A program made the position numbers and the translations under genes. A DNA stretch of 64,000 nt from Algiphilus sp022763315 (GTDB lineage: Bacteria; Pseudomonadota; Gammaproteobacteria; Nevskiales; Nevskiaceae). How positions within the stretch are numbered: position 1 is the stretch's first letter; every line of letters starts with the position of its first letter. Positions 17,291-24,770 of this stretch are shown here, one piece after another. A model generated the notes under the pieces. The model had not been told where the DNA came from and did not search any database. It worked only from the letters and a program-made list of their open reading frames with translations. Location of the stretch: assembly GCF_965249985.1 (NCBI RefSeq), contig NZ_OZ252280.1; one strand, 5' to 3'.

Positions 17291-18179
17291 GTGCGGTCTC
17301 GATGCCCGCCTGTTCCAGGGCCGCGCGCTCCTCCGAGGCCGGGTCCAGGATCGGGTTGGTGTTGTTGATGTGGATGAGGATGCGGCGTGCCTTCGGGTAC
17401 TGCGCGAGCAGCGCCATGGTTCCGTGTGCGCCGCTTTGAGGCAGATGCCCCATTTCGCGCGCGGTCTTGCGGCCGCCCACCACGCGCTGCATCTCGTCGT
17501 CGGTCCAGGTGGTGCCATCGACCAGCAGCACGTTCGCTCGGGCCATCCACGGCAGCAGGCTGTCGTCCATGTCGCCGAGGCCGGGGGCATAGAAGACGCC
17601 GCCGTCACCCTCCGCGCTATGGAAGAAGAAGCCGAGATTGTCGCCCGGCTCGGGGGCGGCCCGGTGGGGCGAGTAGGGCGGTGCCTTGCTCTTCAGCGGG
17701 ATCGCGGTGACCCGTACACCCGGTGTTTCCGCTGGTTCGACCGCCGTACCGTCGAGGCGCAGGGGGTGAACCTGGGTGCCGCAGTAGTGGCTCAGGATGT
17801 TGAGGACCGGGAAGCCGGTGCGCAGGTCTTCCTCGGTGCGCGGGGTGCAATAGATCGAGAGCGGGTGATGCGACTCGCGCAGCATCACCAGCCCGGTCAC
17901 GTGGTCGAGCTGGCTGTCGGCGAGCAGCACGGCGGCAATGCCGCTACCGCGCAGGCCGGTACTGGGATGGAGCGCCGGGGTGTCGAGAATCTGCTGGCGG
18001 ATATCGGGCGAGGCATTGACCAGCAGCCAATGGCGCCCGTCCGCACTGACGGCGATCGACGATTGGGTGCGGCATTGATCGGACAAGCCACCGCCGCGTG
18101 CTTGTTGGCATCGAGGACAGTTGCAGTTCCATTGGGGGTAGCCGCCGCCGGCCGCAGAGCCGAGAACACGTAACTGCAT
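17265..18179 (-). CDS. pqqB: PQQ biosynthesis protein PqqB (metallo-beta-lactamase fold)
   Basis: The 304-residue protein starts VLGSAAGGGYPQWNCNCPRC, with the CXCXXC zinc-binding cysteines 19, 21 and 24, and has the ADSQLDHVTGL metal-binding segment near residue 95. PqqB hydroxylates the PQQ precursor. It is the second gene of the operon, 46 bases after pqqA and separated from it by a strong hairpin. It overlaps pqqC by 26 bases. Confidence 0.96.
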   Translation of the reverse strand: MQLRVLGSAAGGGYPQWNCNCPRCQQARGGGLSDQCRTQSSIAVSADGRHWLLVNASPDIRQQILDTPALHPSTGLRGSGIAAVLLADSQLDHVTGLVMLRESHHPLSIYCTPRTEEDLRTGFPVLNILSHYCGTQVHPLRLDGTAVEPAETPGVRVTAIPLKSKAPPYSPHRAAPEPGDNLGFFFHSAEGDGGVFYAPGLGDMDDSLLPWMARANVLLVDGTTWTDDEMQRVVGGRKTAREMGHLPQSGAHGTMALLAQYPKARRILIHINNTNPILDPASEERAALEQAGIETAHDGMHIPF

Positions 18180-18190
18180 GGGGCGATGAA

Positions 18191-18215
18191 CAGGGCGGGC
18201 ACGCGGCCCGCCCTG
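18191..18215 (-). terminator. Intercistronic hairpin between pqqA and pqqB
   Basis: A perfect 10-bp inverted repeat (CAGGGCGGGC at 18191-18200, its complement at 18206-18215) with a 5-base loop fills the gap between pqqA and pqqB. No T run follows, so it may act as a partial terminator or as a 3' stabilizer of a short pqqA message. Higher pqqA output than downstream pqq genes is known in other bacteria. Confidence 0.7.
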
Positions 18216-18225
18216 TCAGCAGCGC

Positions 18226-18300
18226 TCAGCGCGCGGAAACGTACAGATTGATTTCGAAGCCGAGTCGCAGTTCGGTAAAGCTGGGTTTGGTCCAGGCCAT
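18226..18300 (-). CDS. pqqA: PQQ precursor peptide PqqA (24 residues)
   Basis: This very short gene encodes MAWTKPSFTELRLGFEINLY followed by VSAR. It keeps the PqqA pattern WTKP-FTELRLGFE-x3-Y: the Glu (residue 16) and Tyr (residue 20), spaced by three residues, are those joined by PqqE and converted to PQQ. GGAGGA stands 7 bases before the ATG. It is the first gene of pqqABCDE. The alternative ATG 7 bases upstream is in another frame. Confidence 0.96.
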   Translation of the reverse strand: MAWTKPSFTELRLGFEINLYVSAR

Positions 18301-18330
18301 TGGTCATTCCTCCGTATCGTAGTAAGGGAC

Positions 18331-18372
18331 GCGCTCGCGAGCGCAGTGACACACCATCATTGGAGTCACTGC
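18331..18372 (-). promoter_or_regulatory. Structured 5' leader of pqqA (two adjacent palindromes)
   Basis: Just after the expected sigma-54 transcription start, the leader begins with GCAGTGAC...GTCACTGC (18365-18372 with 18343-18350, 14-base loop), followed by the 14-base palindrome GCGCTCGCGAGCGC (18331-18344). A 5'-terminal hairpin could stabilise the message, or the sites could be protein-binding. There is no match to a known riboswitch. Confidence 0.5.
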
Positions 18373-18382
18373 CGAGGTACGC

Positions 18383-18398
18383 AGCAAGCACTATGCCA
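18383..18398 (-). promoter_or_regulatory. Sigma-54 promoter of pqqABCDE
   Basis: Read on the minus strand, TGGCATAGTGCTTGCT matches the sigma-54 consensus TGGCAC-N5-TTGCW, with GG and GC separated by exactly 10 bases. It predicts a start near 18372, about 70 bases before pqqA. It is nearly identical to the pilin promoter at 39204. Confidence 0.8.
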
Positions 18399-18441
18399 GC
18401 GGGCGACAACCCGTGGCTACGACCTTTCCCTGGGCTTTCCG

Positions 18442-18498
18442 AGGCGACACCTGTCGCCTGCACCGACACAGCGTCGCGTGTGTGTTACACCCTGTGTC
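18442..18498 (-). promoter_or_regulatory. Candidate enhancer-binding sites upstream of the pqqA promoter
   Basis: The region 70 to 125 bases upstream of the predicted start has an 18-base palindrome, AGGCGACACCTGTCGCCT (18442-18459), and an inverted repeat GACACAG-N20-CTGTGTC (18465-18498) that encloses GTGTTACAC. Position and symmetry suit a sigma-54 activator. The activator is not in the window. Confidence 0.55.
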
Positions 18499-18525
18499 AG
18501 GCAGCCGGTCCGGCGGGCGTCAGTG

Positions 18526-19344
18526 TCAGCCTGGGTCCGTGTCGGAGGGCAGCGCGGCAGGGGTGCTGCGCAGTGCTTCGAGACGAGCGGCGAGGGCGGC
18601 GTGAATGCGCAGATTGCCCGCCAGCACGTTACCCGTGTCCATCACCTCCGAGCGGCCAAAGAGCTCAGTCACGGTGCCGCCGGCTTCGCGCACCAGCAGG
18701 ACGCCCGCAGCGATATCCCACGGTTGCAGGTCCATCTCCCAGAAGCCGTCGAGGCGGCCGCGTGCGACCCAGGCCAGATCGAGGGCTGCGGCGCCGGCCC
18801 GGCGGATGCCGGCCGTCTCTTCCAGCACGGCACCCAGCTGCGGCAAATAGCGACGCACCCGTTCCTCGTCGCGGAAGGGCGCGCCGGTGCCGATGAGGCT
18901 GCGTTCCAGCGACTCGGTACGCGACACTCGGATGCGCCGCGCATTGCACTGCGCGCCGCCGCCAGCGCTGGCGGTGTAGAGGTCATTGCTGTTCGGGTCG
19001 TAGATCACGCCATGTGCGAGCTTGCCGCGATGGGTGATGCCGATGGAAACCGCGTAGTGCGGAATGCCGTGCAGGAAATTGGTCGTGCCGTCGAGCGGAT
19101 CGACGATCCAGACGGTTTCGGCCTCCCCCATGGCGCCGCCTTCTTCACCGAGAATGGCGTGATCGGGATAGAAGCGCCGAATCGTGCGCACGATTTCGGC
19201 CTCCGCTGCGCGATCGACCTCGGAGACAAAATCGCTCTTGCCCTTGGAAGTGACGGTGAGGCGGTCCGTCTGATGCGCATGACGGAGAATGATTTGACCG
19301 GCGGCGCGTGCTGCTTGCACGGCCACATTGACCAATGGATGCAC
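18526..19344 (-). CDS. suhB: Inositol-1-monophosphatase SuhB
   Basis: The 272-residue Mg2+-dependent phosphatase belongs to the inositol monophosphatase family; in enterobacteria it also acts in rRNA antitermination. GEEGG near residue 67 and WIVDPLDGTTNFLHGIPHYAVSI near 80-102 are the metal-binding motifs, with a late WDIAAGVLLVREAGG (motif 2). Translation starts with GTG (family N-terminus MHP-N-A--AAR-AG). It is divergent from trmJ, the two start codons lying only 11 bases apart, so promoter elements must lie within the neighbouring coding sequence. Confidence 0.96.
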   Translation of the reverse strand: MHPLVNVAVQAARAAGQIILRHAHQTDRLTVTSKGKSDFVSEVDRAAEAEIVRTIRRFYPDHAILGEEGGAMGEAETVWIVDPLDGTTNFLHGIPHYAVSIGITHRGKLAHGVIYDPNSNDLYTASAGGGAQCNARRIRVSRTESLERSLIGTGAPFRDEERVRRYLPQLGAVLEETAGIRRAGAAALDLAWVARGRLDGFWEMDLQPWDIAAGVLLVREAGGTVTELFGRSEVMDTGNVLAGNLRIHAALAARLEALRSTPAALPSDTDPG

Positions 19345-19355
19345 GGAGTGACCGA

Positions 19356-20120
19356 ATGAAAGAGCCGCAAAAGGGCGCAGAGAATAGCAAAACCGCGGCC
19401 GATGCCCTCGATCAGTTGCGCGTCGTACTGGTGCGTACCCAGCATCCCGGCAATATCGGCGCCACCGCGCGTGCCATGAAGACGATGGGTTTGTCGGATC
19501 TGGTGCTGGCGGCGCCGCAGCGGCCGCCGGACGAACGCAGCGTGGCGATGGCCAGCGGCGCCACCGACGTGCTGGAGGGACTGCGTCAGTTCGATTCCCT
19601 GGCCGAGGCGGTGGCGGACTGCCATCGCGTGGTCGGCGTCAGCGCGCGCCGGCGCGGCATTTCGCTGGATGTCCACGATGCACGCGCCTGGGCGCAGCAG
19701 TGGAGCTCCGATGCGCCCGATGCCGGGCGCACGGCCCTGGTCTTCGGCGCGGAACGCACCGGGCTGACCAATGAGGAGCTCGCCCTGTGCCAGTCCGCGG
19801 TCCAGATTGCCGCCAATCCAGAGTACAGCTCGCTGAATCTGTCGCAGGCGGTGCAGATTCTCGGCTACGAAAGCCGCATGGCTGCGCTGGGTGGCGTCGC
19901 GGGCAGTCACCGCCCCCGACCCGCCGATCACGCCACGATGGAAGGGGTCTACCAGCATCTGGAGGCGATGCTGGTGGATGTCGGCTTTCTGGATCCGAAC
20001 TATCCGCGCCATCTCATGCGGCGCCTGCGCCGGCTCTTCGCGCGCGCCGAGCCGGACAAGGTGGAAGCCAACATCCTGCGCGGCATGTTCAGCGCGGTGC
20101 AGAAAGCACGCCGACCCTAG
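19356..20120 (+). CDS. trmJ: tRNA (cytidine/uridine-2'-O-)-methyltransferase TrmJ
   Basis: This 254-residue SPOUT methyltransferase modifies ribose 32 in the anticodon loop. It has the knot motifs VLVRTQHPGNIGATARAMK, LVFGAERTGLTNEEL and AANPEYSSLNLSQAVQ. The start at 19356 has GGAG 8 bases upstream; an ATG 21 bases earlier overlaps the suhB start and lacks one. It lies before cysE, with suhB divergent, as in many Gammaproteobacteria. Confidence 0.95.
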   Translation: MKEPQKGAENSKTAADALDQLRVVLVRTQHPGNIGATARAMKTMGLSDLVLAAPQRPPDERSVAMASGATDVLEGLRQFDSLAEAVADCHRVVGVSARRRGISLDVHDARAWAQQWSSDAPDAGRTALVFGAERTGLTNEELALCQSAVQIAANPEYSSLNLSQAVQILGYESRMAALGGVAGSHRPRPADHATMEGVYQHLEAMLVDVGFLDPNYPRHLMRRLRRLFARAEPDKVEANILRGMFSAVQKARRP

Positions 20121-20197
20121 CCAAGCGCCAACTGCGTCTGACGCCCTCGGGGCGGGCATCTACAATGGCGCTTCACTAGCCCTTTTCAGGCCCGGAC

Positions 20198-21016
20198 ATG
20201 TTCAGCACGCTACGCGATGACATTCGGTGCGTCTTCGACCGCGACCCCGCAGCACGCAATGTGTGGGAAGTGCTGACCTGTTATCCGGGGTTGAAGGCCC
20301 TGTGGGCGCATCGCGTCAGTCATTGGCTGTGGAACCATCGTCTGCCCTGGCTGGCCCGGATGAACTCCCAGCTCGCCCGCTTTTTGACCGGCATCGAGAT
20401 CCACCCCGGCGCCCGCATCGGCCGTCGTTTCTTCATCGACCACGGCATGGGCGTGGTCATCGGCGAGACGGCCGAGATCGGCGAGAACGTCACGCTTTAC
20501 CACCAGGTCACCCTTGGCGGCACCAGTTGGGATGCGGGCAAGCGCCACCCCACACTCGAGGACAATGTGGTCGTGGGCGCCGGCGCCAAGGTGCTGGGCC
20601 CCATCACCATTGGGACCGGCGCCCGCATCGGTTCGAATTCGGTGGTGGTGCGGGATGTCGACGCGGGGTCGACCGTGGTGGGTATTCCCGCCCGGGTCGT
20701 GGCCAAGGTACGCGAGCCCAGCGACCGCGTGGCGGCGCTGGCCGCCCGCATCGGCTTCGATGCCTATGGCCTGTCGCATGACATGCCCGATCCGGTGGCG
20801 GATGCACTCAATGTCATGCTGGACCATATGCAGACGCTGGACGACCGCGTCATTGCCCTTTGCGAGCGCCTGCGCGAACACGGCGAGGAGCTGCCGTCGG
20901 GCGAGCTCTCGCCTATCGAGAAACCCGAATTCTGCCGCGAACACGAGGAGGAGCAGGCTGCCTCTGGCGGGCCAGACCAGGACGAGGGGCCCGACGCCAC
21001 ACGGAGCAAGGGCTGA
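20198..21016 (+). CDS. cysE: Serine O-acetyltransferase CysE
   Basis: The 272-residue hexapeptide-repeat transferase makes O-acetylserine for cysteine synthesis. HPGARIGRRFFIDHGMGVVIGETAEIG contains the catalytic His-Asp region, followed by VTLYHQVTLGG and the left-handed beta-helix repeats. The C-terminal roughly 80 residues are helical and acidic, longer than in short CysE forms. Placed just before two cysteine desulfurases, it links cysteine supply to Fe-S cluster assembly. The following 129 bases have no gene; iscR, often found here, is missing. Confidence 0.95.
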   Translation: MFSTLRDDIRCVFDRDPAARNVWEVLTCYPGLKALWAHRVSHWLWNHRLPWLARMNSQLARFLTGIEIHPGARIGRRFFIDHGMGVVIGETAEIGENVTLYHQVTLGGTSWDAGKRHPTLEDNVVVGAGAKVLGPITIGTGARIGSNSVVVRDVDAGSTVVGIPARVVAKVREPSDRVAALAARIGFDAYGLSHDMPDPVADALNVMLDHMQTLDDRVIALCERLREHGEELPSGELSPIEKPEFCREHEEEQAASGGPDQDEGPDATRSKG

Positions 21017-21145
21017 GCCTGTGTTCGTGCCAATAGCGCGGCCTGCGCGCCACGAACCTGTGAGACGCGGCGCGGTCTGTGCACCAGCAGCGCTGCGCGG
21101 CTCCGCCGCCGCAGCAACCGGCGAACACCCGCCAGGAGTCACACC

Positions 21146-22288
21146 ATGCCGACCTATTTCGACCATAACGCCACCACCCCGCTGCACCCGGATGTGCTGG
21201 CTGCCATGCAGCCGCATCTGACCAAGCCTTTCGGCAATCCGGCCAGCGTGCACCGCTTCGGGCGTGCCGCGCACGCGGCCGTACAGCGCGCGCGCGATGA
21301 AGTGGCGCAGCTGATCGGTTGCCGCAGCAGCGAAGTGGTCTTCACCAGCGGTGGTACCGAGTCCGACAATCTGGCCGTCAAGGGCGTGGCCGCGGCGCTG
21401 TCGGGGCGCAGCGTGCTGTACGGCGCCACCGAACACCCCGCGGTGCTGGAAGCAGCCGAGGCGCTGCGCGGCACAGACACGCCGGTCGAGGTCATTCCCT
21501 ATAACGAGGATGGCCATCCCGACTGGGCCTGGTTGGAGCAACGCCTCGCGCGGGGGGATGTGGGCCTCGTATGCATGATGGCGGCGAACAACGAGACCGG
21601 CGTGATCCAGGACATCGCCCGCGCATCCGAGTTGGCCCATGCCCACGGCGCACTGCTGCATGTCGACGCGGTGCAGGCGGCGGGCAAGCTGCCGCTGGAC
21701 TTTGCCGGCAACGGCGTTGATCTCATGGCGCTTTCGGCACACAAGCTGTTCGGGCCGCGTGGGGTCGGGGCGCTGGCCATTCGCGCCGGGATCACCGTCT
21801 ATCCGCAGCAGCACGGGGGCGGGCATGAAGACAATCTGCGCAGTGGCACGCTCAACGCGCCGGGCATCGTGGGCATGGGCGCGGCCTGTCGTCTGGCGGC
21901 AGAGCAGATGACGACACGCAACGCCCACTGTCAGCAACTGCGCGACCGGCTGGAGGCTGGCCTGATGCAACTGCCCAATCTCACGGTCTTTGCGCAGGCG
22001 CAGGCCCGGCTGGCCAATACCTGCCAGTTTGCGCTGCACGGCTTTGACGGAGAGGCCATGGTGATGGCCCTCGACCGCGAAGGCTTCGCCGTGTCGTCAG
22101 GCTCGGCCTGCCACAGCGAGCACGGTGAGCCGAGCCATGTGCTGATGGGCATGGGCCTGCAGCGCGACCTTGCGAAGGCCGCCGTTCGGGTCAGCTTCGG
22201 TCCGGACAATACCGAGGCGGAGGTGGACCAGCTGCTCGCCGCCATCGGCCGCGTCGCCAGCACCCCGATGGCGGCGATGGCGGTCTAG
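21146..22288 (+). CDS. Cysteine desulfurase 1 (IscS/NifS family)
   Basis: This 380-residue PLP enzyme takes sulfur from cysteine for Fe-S clusters and other thio-compounds. The start YFDHNATTPLHPDV, the PLP lysine Lys200 in SAHKLFGPRG and the catalytic Cys322 in SSGSACHSEHGEPSHVL are all present. It is about 20 residues shorter than E. coli IscS at the C-terminus. A good ribosome site (AGGAG) precedes the ATG. It is followed after 6 bases by a second desulfurase. Which of the two serves as the housekeeping IscS cannot be told. Confidence 0.92.
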   Translation: MPTYFDHNATTPLHPDVLAAMQPHLTKPFGNPASVHRFGRAAHAAVQRARDEVAQLIGCRSSEVVFTSGGTESDNLAVKGVAAALSGRSVLYGATEHPAVLEAAEALRGTDTPVEVIPYNEDGHPDWAWLEQRLARGDVGLVCMMAANNETGVIQDIARASELAHAHGALLHVDAVQAAGKLPLDFAGNGVDLMALSAHKLFGPRGVGALAIRAGITVYPQQHGGGHEDNLRSGTLNAPGIVGMGAACRLAAEQMTTRNAHCQQLRDRLEAGLMQLPNLTVFAQAQARLANTCQFALHGFDGEAMVMALDREGFAVSSGSACHSEHGEPSHVLMGMGLQRDLAKAAVRVSFGPDNTEAEVDQLLAAIGRVASTPMAAMAV

Positions 22289-22294
22289 GCGCAC

Positions 22295-23437
22295 GTGCCC
22301 CTGTATCTGGACCACGCCGCCACCACGCCGCTGGCGGAGCCGGTGTGGGAGGCCATGCGCCCTTATCTCGAACCGGGCGGGGTGCACGCCAATCCGGCCT
22401 CGGACCACGAAGCAGGGGCCGAAGCCGCCCGCGCCGTGGATGCAGCGCGGGCGCAGGTGGCGGCTGCCATTGGTGCCCAGCCTGAAGAGATCGTCTTCAC
22501 CTCGGGTGCCACCGAGGCGAACAATCTTGCGCTCAAGGGCTCCATCGCCTTCCTCGGTGGTGGGCATGTGGTAACCACGCGTACCGAGCACCGCGCCGTA
22601 CTCGATGTGGCGCAGCACCTGGCGACACAGGGGAGCCCGGTCAGCTTCGTCGATCCTGAGCCGGACGGCACGGTGTCCGCGGACGCGGTGATCGCGGCCC
22701 TACGGCCTGATACCGCCCTGGTCTCGGTCATGTGGGTCAACAACGAGACCGGCGCCATCAATCCGGTGGCCGCCATTGCCGCGGCCTGCGCGGAGCGCGG
22801 CATCCGTTTCCATTGCGACGCGGCACAGGCGCTGGGGCGCCTCGCCATCGATGTGCGCGAGATGCCCGTTGCGCTGCTCAGCCTGTCCGCGCACAAATGC
22901 TACGGCCCCAAGGGCATCGGCGCGCTGTTCGTGCGCCGTCGGCCGCGCGCGCGAGTCGCCGCGCAGCTGCAGGGCGGCGGCCACGAGCAGGGCATGCGGT
23001 CGGGCACCTTGGCGACGCATCAGATTGTTGGTTTCGGTGTGGCAGCGAACGTGGCCGCAGCCCAGCAGGCGGCTGATGAGGCGCATGCGCGCACCCTTGC
23101 GACGCGGCTGCGCGCCGGCCTTGCGGCCTTGCCCGGCCTGCTGGTGAACGGAGACCCGGCGCGCTGCGTGCCGCATATCGTCAACGTGGCTTTCGACGGC
23201 CTGCACGGCGAGGCCCTGCGTGCCGCCACGGCCGAGTTGGCGGTGGCCTCCGGTTCCGCCTGTTCGGCCGCGCATGCCGAATCGAGCTACGTACTGCGCG
23301 CCCTCGGACGAACGGACCGTCAGGCTGCGGCGGCGCTGCGCATCAGCACCGGGCGCGGCACCCGGGCTGAGGACATCGATCGCGCGCTGGAGGTGATCCG
23401 CTCGGCCGTGATGCGCCTGCGGGCGATGGCGGCATGA
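22295..23437 (+). CDS. Cysteine desulfurase 2 (IscS/NifS family), tandem paralogue
   Basis: Also 380 residues, it starts at GTG 6 bases after the first desulfurase. YLDHAATTPLAEPVWEAM opens the protein, Lys201 in SAHKCYGPKGIGALF binds PLP, and Cys323 lies in ASGSACSAAHAESSYVLRALG, a group I loop close to that of E. coli IscS. The two tandem copies share the domain order but differ through most of their length, so they are not a recent duplication. The stop overlaps the start of the divergent IscU gene by 4 bases, so the pair is likely coupled. Confidence 0.92.
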   Translation: MPLYLDHAATTPLAEPVWEAMRPYLEPGGVHANPASDHEAGAEAARAVDAARAQVAAAIGAQPEEIVFTSGATEANNLALKGSIAFLGGGHVVTTRTEHRAVLDVAQHLATQGSPVSFVDPEPDGTVSADAVIAALRPDTALVSVMWVNNETGAINPVAAIAAACAERGIRFHCDAAQALGRLAIDVREMPVALLSLSAHKCYGPKGIGALFVRRRPRARVAAQLQGGGHEQGMRSGTLATHQIVGFGVAANVAAAQQAADEAHARTLATRLRAGLAALPGLLVNGDPARCVPHIVNVAFDGLHGEALRAATAELAVASGSACSAAHAESSYVLRALGRTDRQAAAALRISTGRGTRAEDIDRALEVIRSAVMRLRAMAA

Positions 23438-23817
23438 GCACAGCGCCCCCCATTTCGGCGGCGCGCTATTCGGCAGCGGTCTGGGCACGCTTCTGCCACC
23501 CCACCTTCGCTGGGGCGCCCAACGAGGCGGCCGTCACTGCCTGTGTCGAAGATGCCGCCCACCATCTGCGCCTGTGTCTGCACTATGTTCATGGTGCCGT
23601 GCGCTTTACGGTCATCGGCTGCCCGACCACCATCGCGCTGGCCGATTTCTGCGCAGAACGCTTGTCGGAAGGTGTGGTCCCAGATGGGCAGGCAATGGTG
23701 GATGCGCTTGAAATCGACGCATCGCACCGCCATTGTGTGTTGCTGTGCGAAGACGCCATCAACGCGGTTCTGGACATGGCGAGTCCGGCCGGCGCATTCA
23801 TTCGATCCACGCCCTAG
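23434..23817 (+). CDS. Divergent IscU/NifU-N-like Fe-S scaffold
   Basis: The 127-residue protein resembles IscU at the three ligand cysteines: Cys37 (TACVED, matching PACGD), Cys63 (VIGCPTTIALADF) and Cys101 (HRHCVLLCEDAINAVL, matching IHCSILAEDAIKAAI, with the preceding His100). The rest has drifted far. The LPPVK motif that recruits HscA is replaced by IDASHR. No hscA, hscB or fdx follows. It overlaps the second desulfurase by 4 bases and is followed after 12 bases by iscA, which supports a scaffold role. A member of the broader IscU-like superfamily with another task is possible. Confidence 0.75.
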   Translation: MSTAPPISAARYSAAVWARFCHPTFAGAPNEAAVTACVEDAAHHLRLCLHYVHGAVRFTVIGCPTTIALADFCAERLSEGVVPDGQAMVDALEIDASHRHCVLLCEDAINAVLDMASPAGAFIRSTP

Positions 23818-23829
23818 ATTGATTTCATC

Positions 23830-24177
23830 ATGAGCATTTCCCTCACCGAAGCTGCGGCGCAGCGCATCCAACGTCAGTTGACCGAACGGGGCAGCGGGCT
23901 CGGTCTGCGCCTCGGCGTGACCACTACCGGTTGCTCGGGTCACGCGTACAAGCTGGACTACGCCGATGCCGTGGAAGACGGCGATGTCACCTTCGAGGCG
24001 CATGGCGCCAAGGTCGTGGTCAGCAAGCGGGACCTGCCATTGCTCGACGGCCTGCGCGTCGACTTCCGTCGCGAGGGCCTGAATGAAGTCTTCCGTTTCG
24101 ACAATCCCAACGCGACCGCCCTCTGCGGTTGCGGCGAGAGCTTCCACTACGAGGGCGAGGCCGAGGCGGAATCCTGA
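23830..24177 (+). CDS. iscA: A-type Fe-S carrier IscA
   Basis: The 115-residue protein carries the three cysteines of A-type carriers: Cys35 (TTTGCSGHAYKLDY) and Cys99/Cys101 (ALCGCGESF). It delivers or holds clusters for target proteins. IscA, ErpA and SufA are hard to separate by sequence; the GCSG-AYKL pattern and the position after the scaffold favour IscA. The C-terminus has an acidic extension of about 10 residues. No hscBA-fdx-iscX genes follow. Confidence 0.88.
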   Translation: MSISLTEAAAQRIQRQLTERGSGLGLRLGVTTTGCSGHAYKLDYADAVEDGDVTFEAHGAKVVVSKRDLPLLDGLRVDFRREGLNEVFRFDNPNATALCGCGESFHYEGEAEAES

Positions 24178-24332
24178 GGCAGTTCACCGCGGCGTCACCG
24201 AGCTGACGTAGGCTGCAAGGCGCTCGGCGCTCGTGCGCTGGTGGAGATCGCCCCGCACGGTTAAAATGGCGGGCTGGGCCGCGCACATCCCGTCGCGCAG
24301 CCTGTCCCTCATCTATCCCAGGAGTTCATTGC

Positions 24333-24764
24333 ATGGCGGTCGAACGCACGCTTTCCATCATCAAGCCCGACGCGGTGTCCAGCAACGTCATCGGCGCCAT
24401 CTACAGCCGCTTCGAGAATGCCGGGCTGAAGGTCGTGGCCGCGCGCATGCTGCACCTCACGCGCGCCGAGGCGGAAGGCTTCTACGAAGTACACCGCGAA
24501 CGGCCTTTCTTCAATGATCTGGTCAATTTCATGGTCAGCGGTCCGGTGATGGTGCAGGTGCTGGAGGGCGAAGACGCCGTCAAGCGCAATCGCGACATCA
24601 TGGGCGCCACCAACCCCAAGGAAGCCGAGGCAGGCACGATCCGCGCCGATTTCGCCAGCTCCATCGACGAGAATGCGGTGCACGGCTCGGACAGCGCCGA
24701 CAATGCCGCGCGCGAGATCGCCTATTTCTTCCGCGCCACCGAAATCGCGCCGCGCACCCGCTAG
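24333..24764 (+). CDS. ndk: Nucleoside diphosphate kinase
   Basis: The 143-residue enzyme balances NTP pools. ERTLSIIKPDAV opens it, and His117 in NAVHGSDS is the phosphorylated residue; NPKEAEAGTIR is also conserved. The ribosome site CAGGAG lies upstream. A possible -10 box TAAAAT is at 24262-24267 in the 155-base gap after iscA, with no good -35. It begins the conserved run ndk-rlmN-pilF-rodZ-ispG-hisS-yfgM-bamB-der. Confidence 0.98.
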   Translation: MAVERTLSIIKPDAVSSNVIGAIYSRFENAGLKVVAARMLHLTRAEAEGFYEVHRERPFFNDLVNFMVSGPVMVQVLEGEDAVKRNRDIMGATNPKEAEAGTIRADFASSIDENAVHGSDSADNAAREIAYFFRATEIAPRTR

Positions 24765-24770
24765 GCCATC

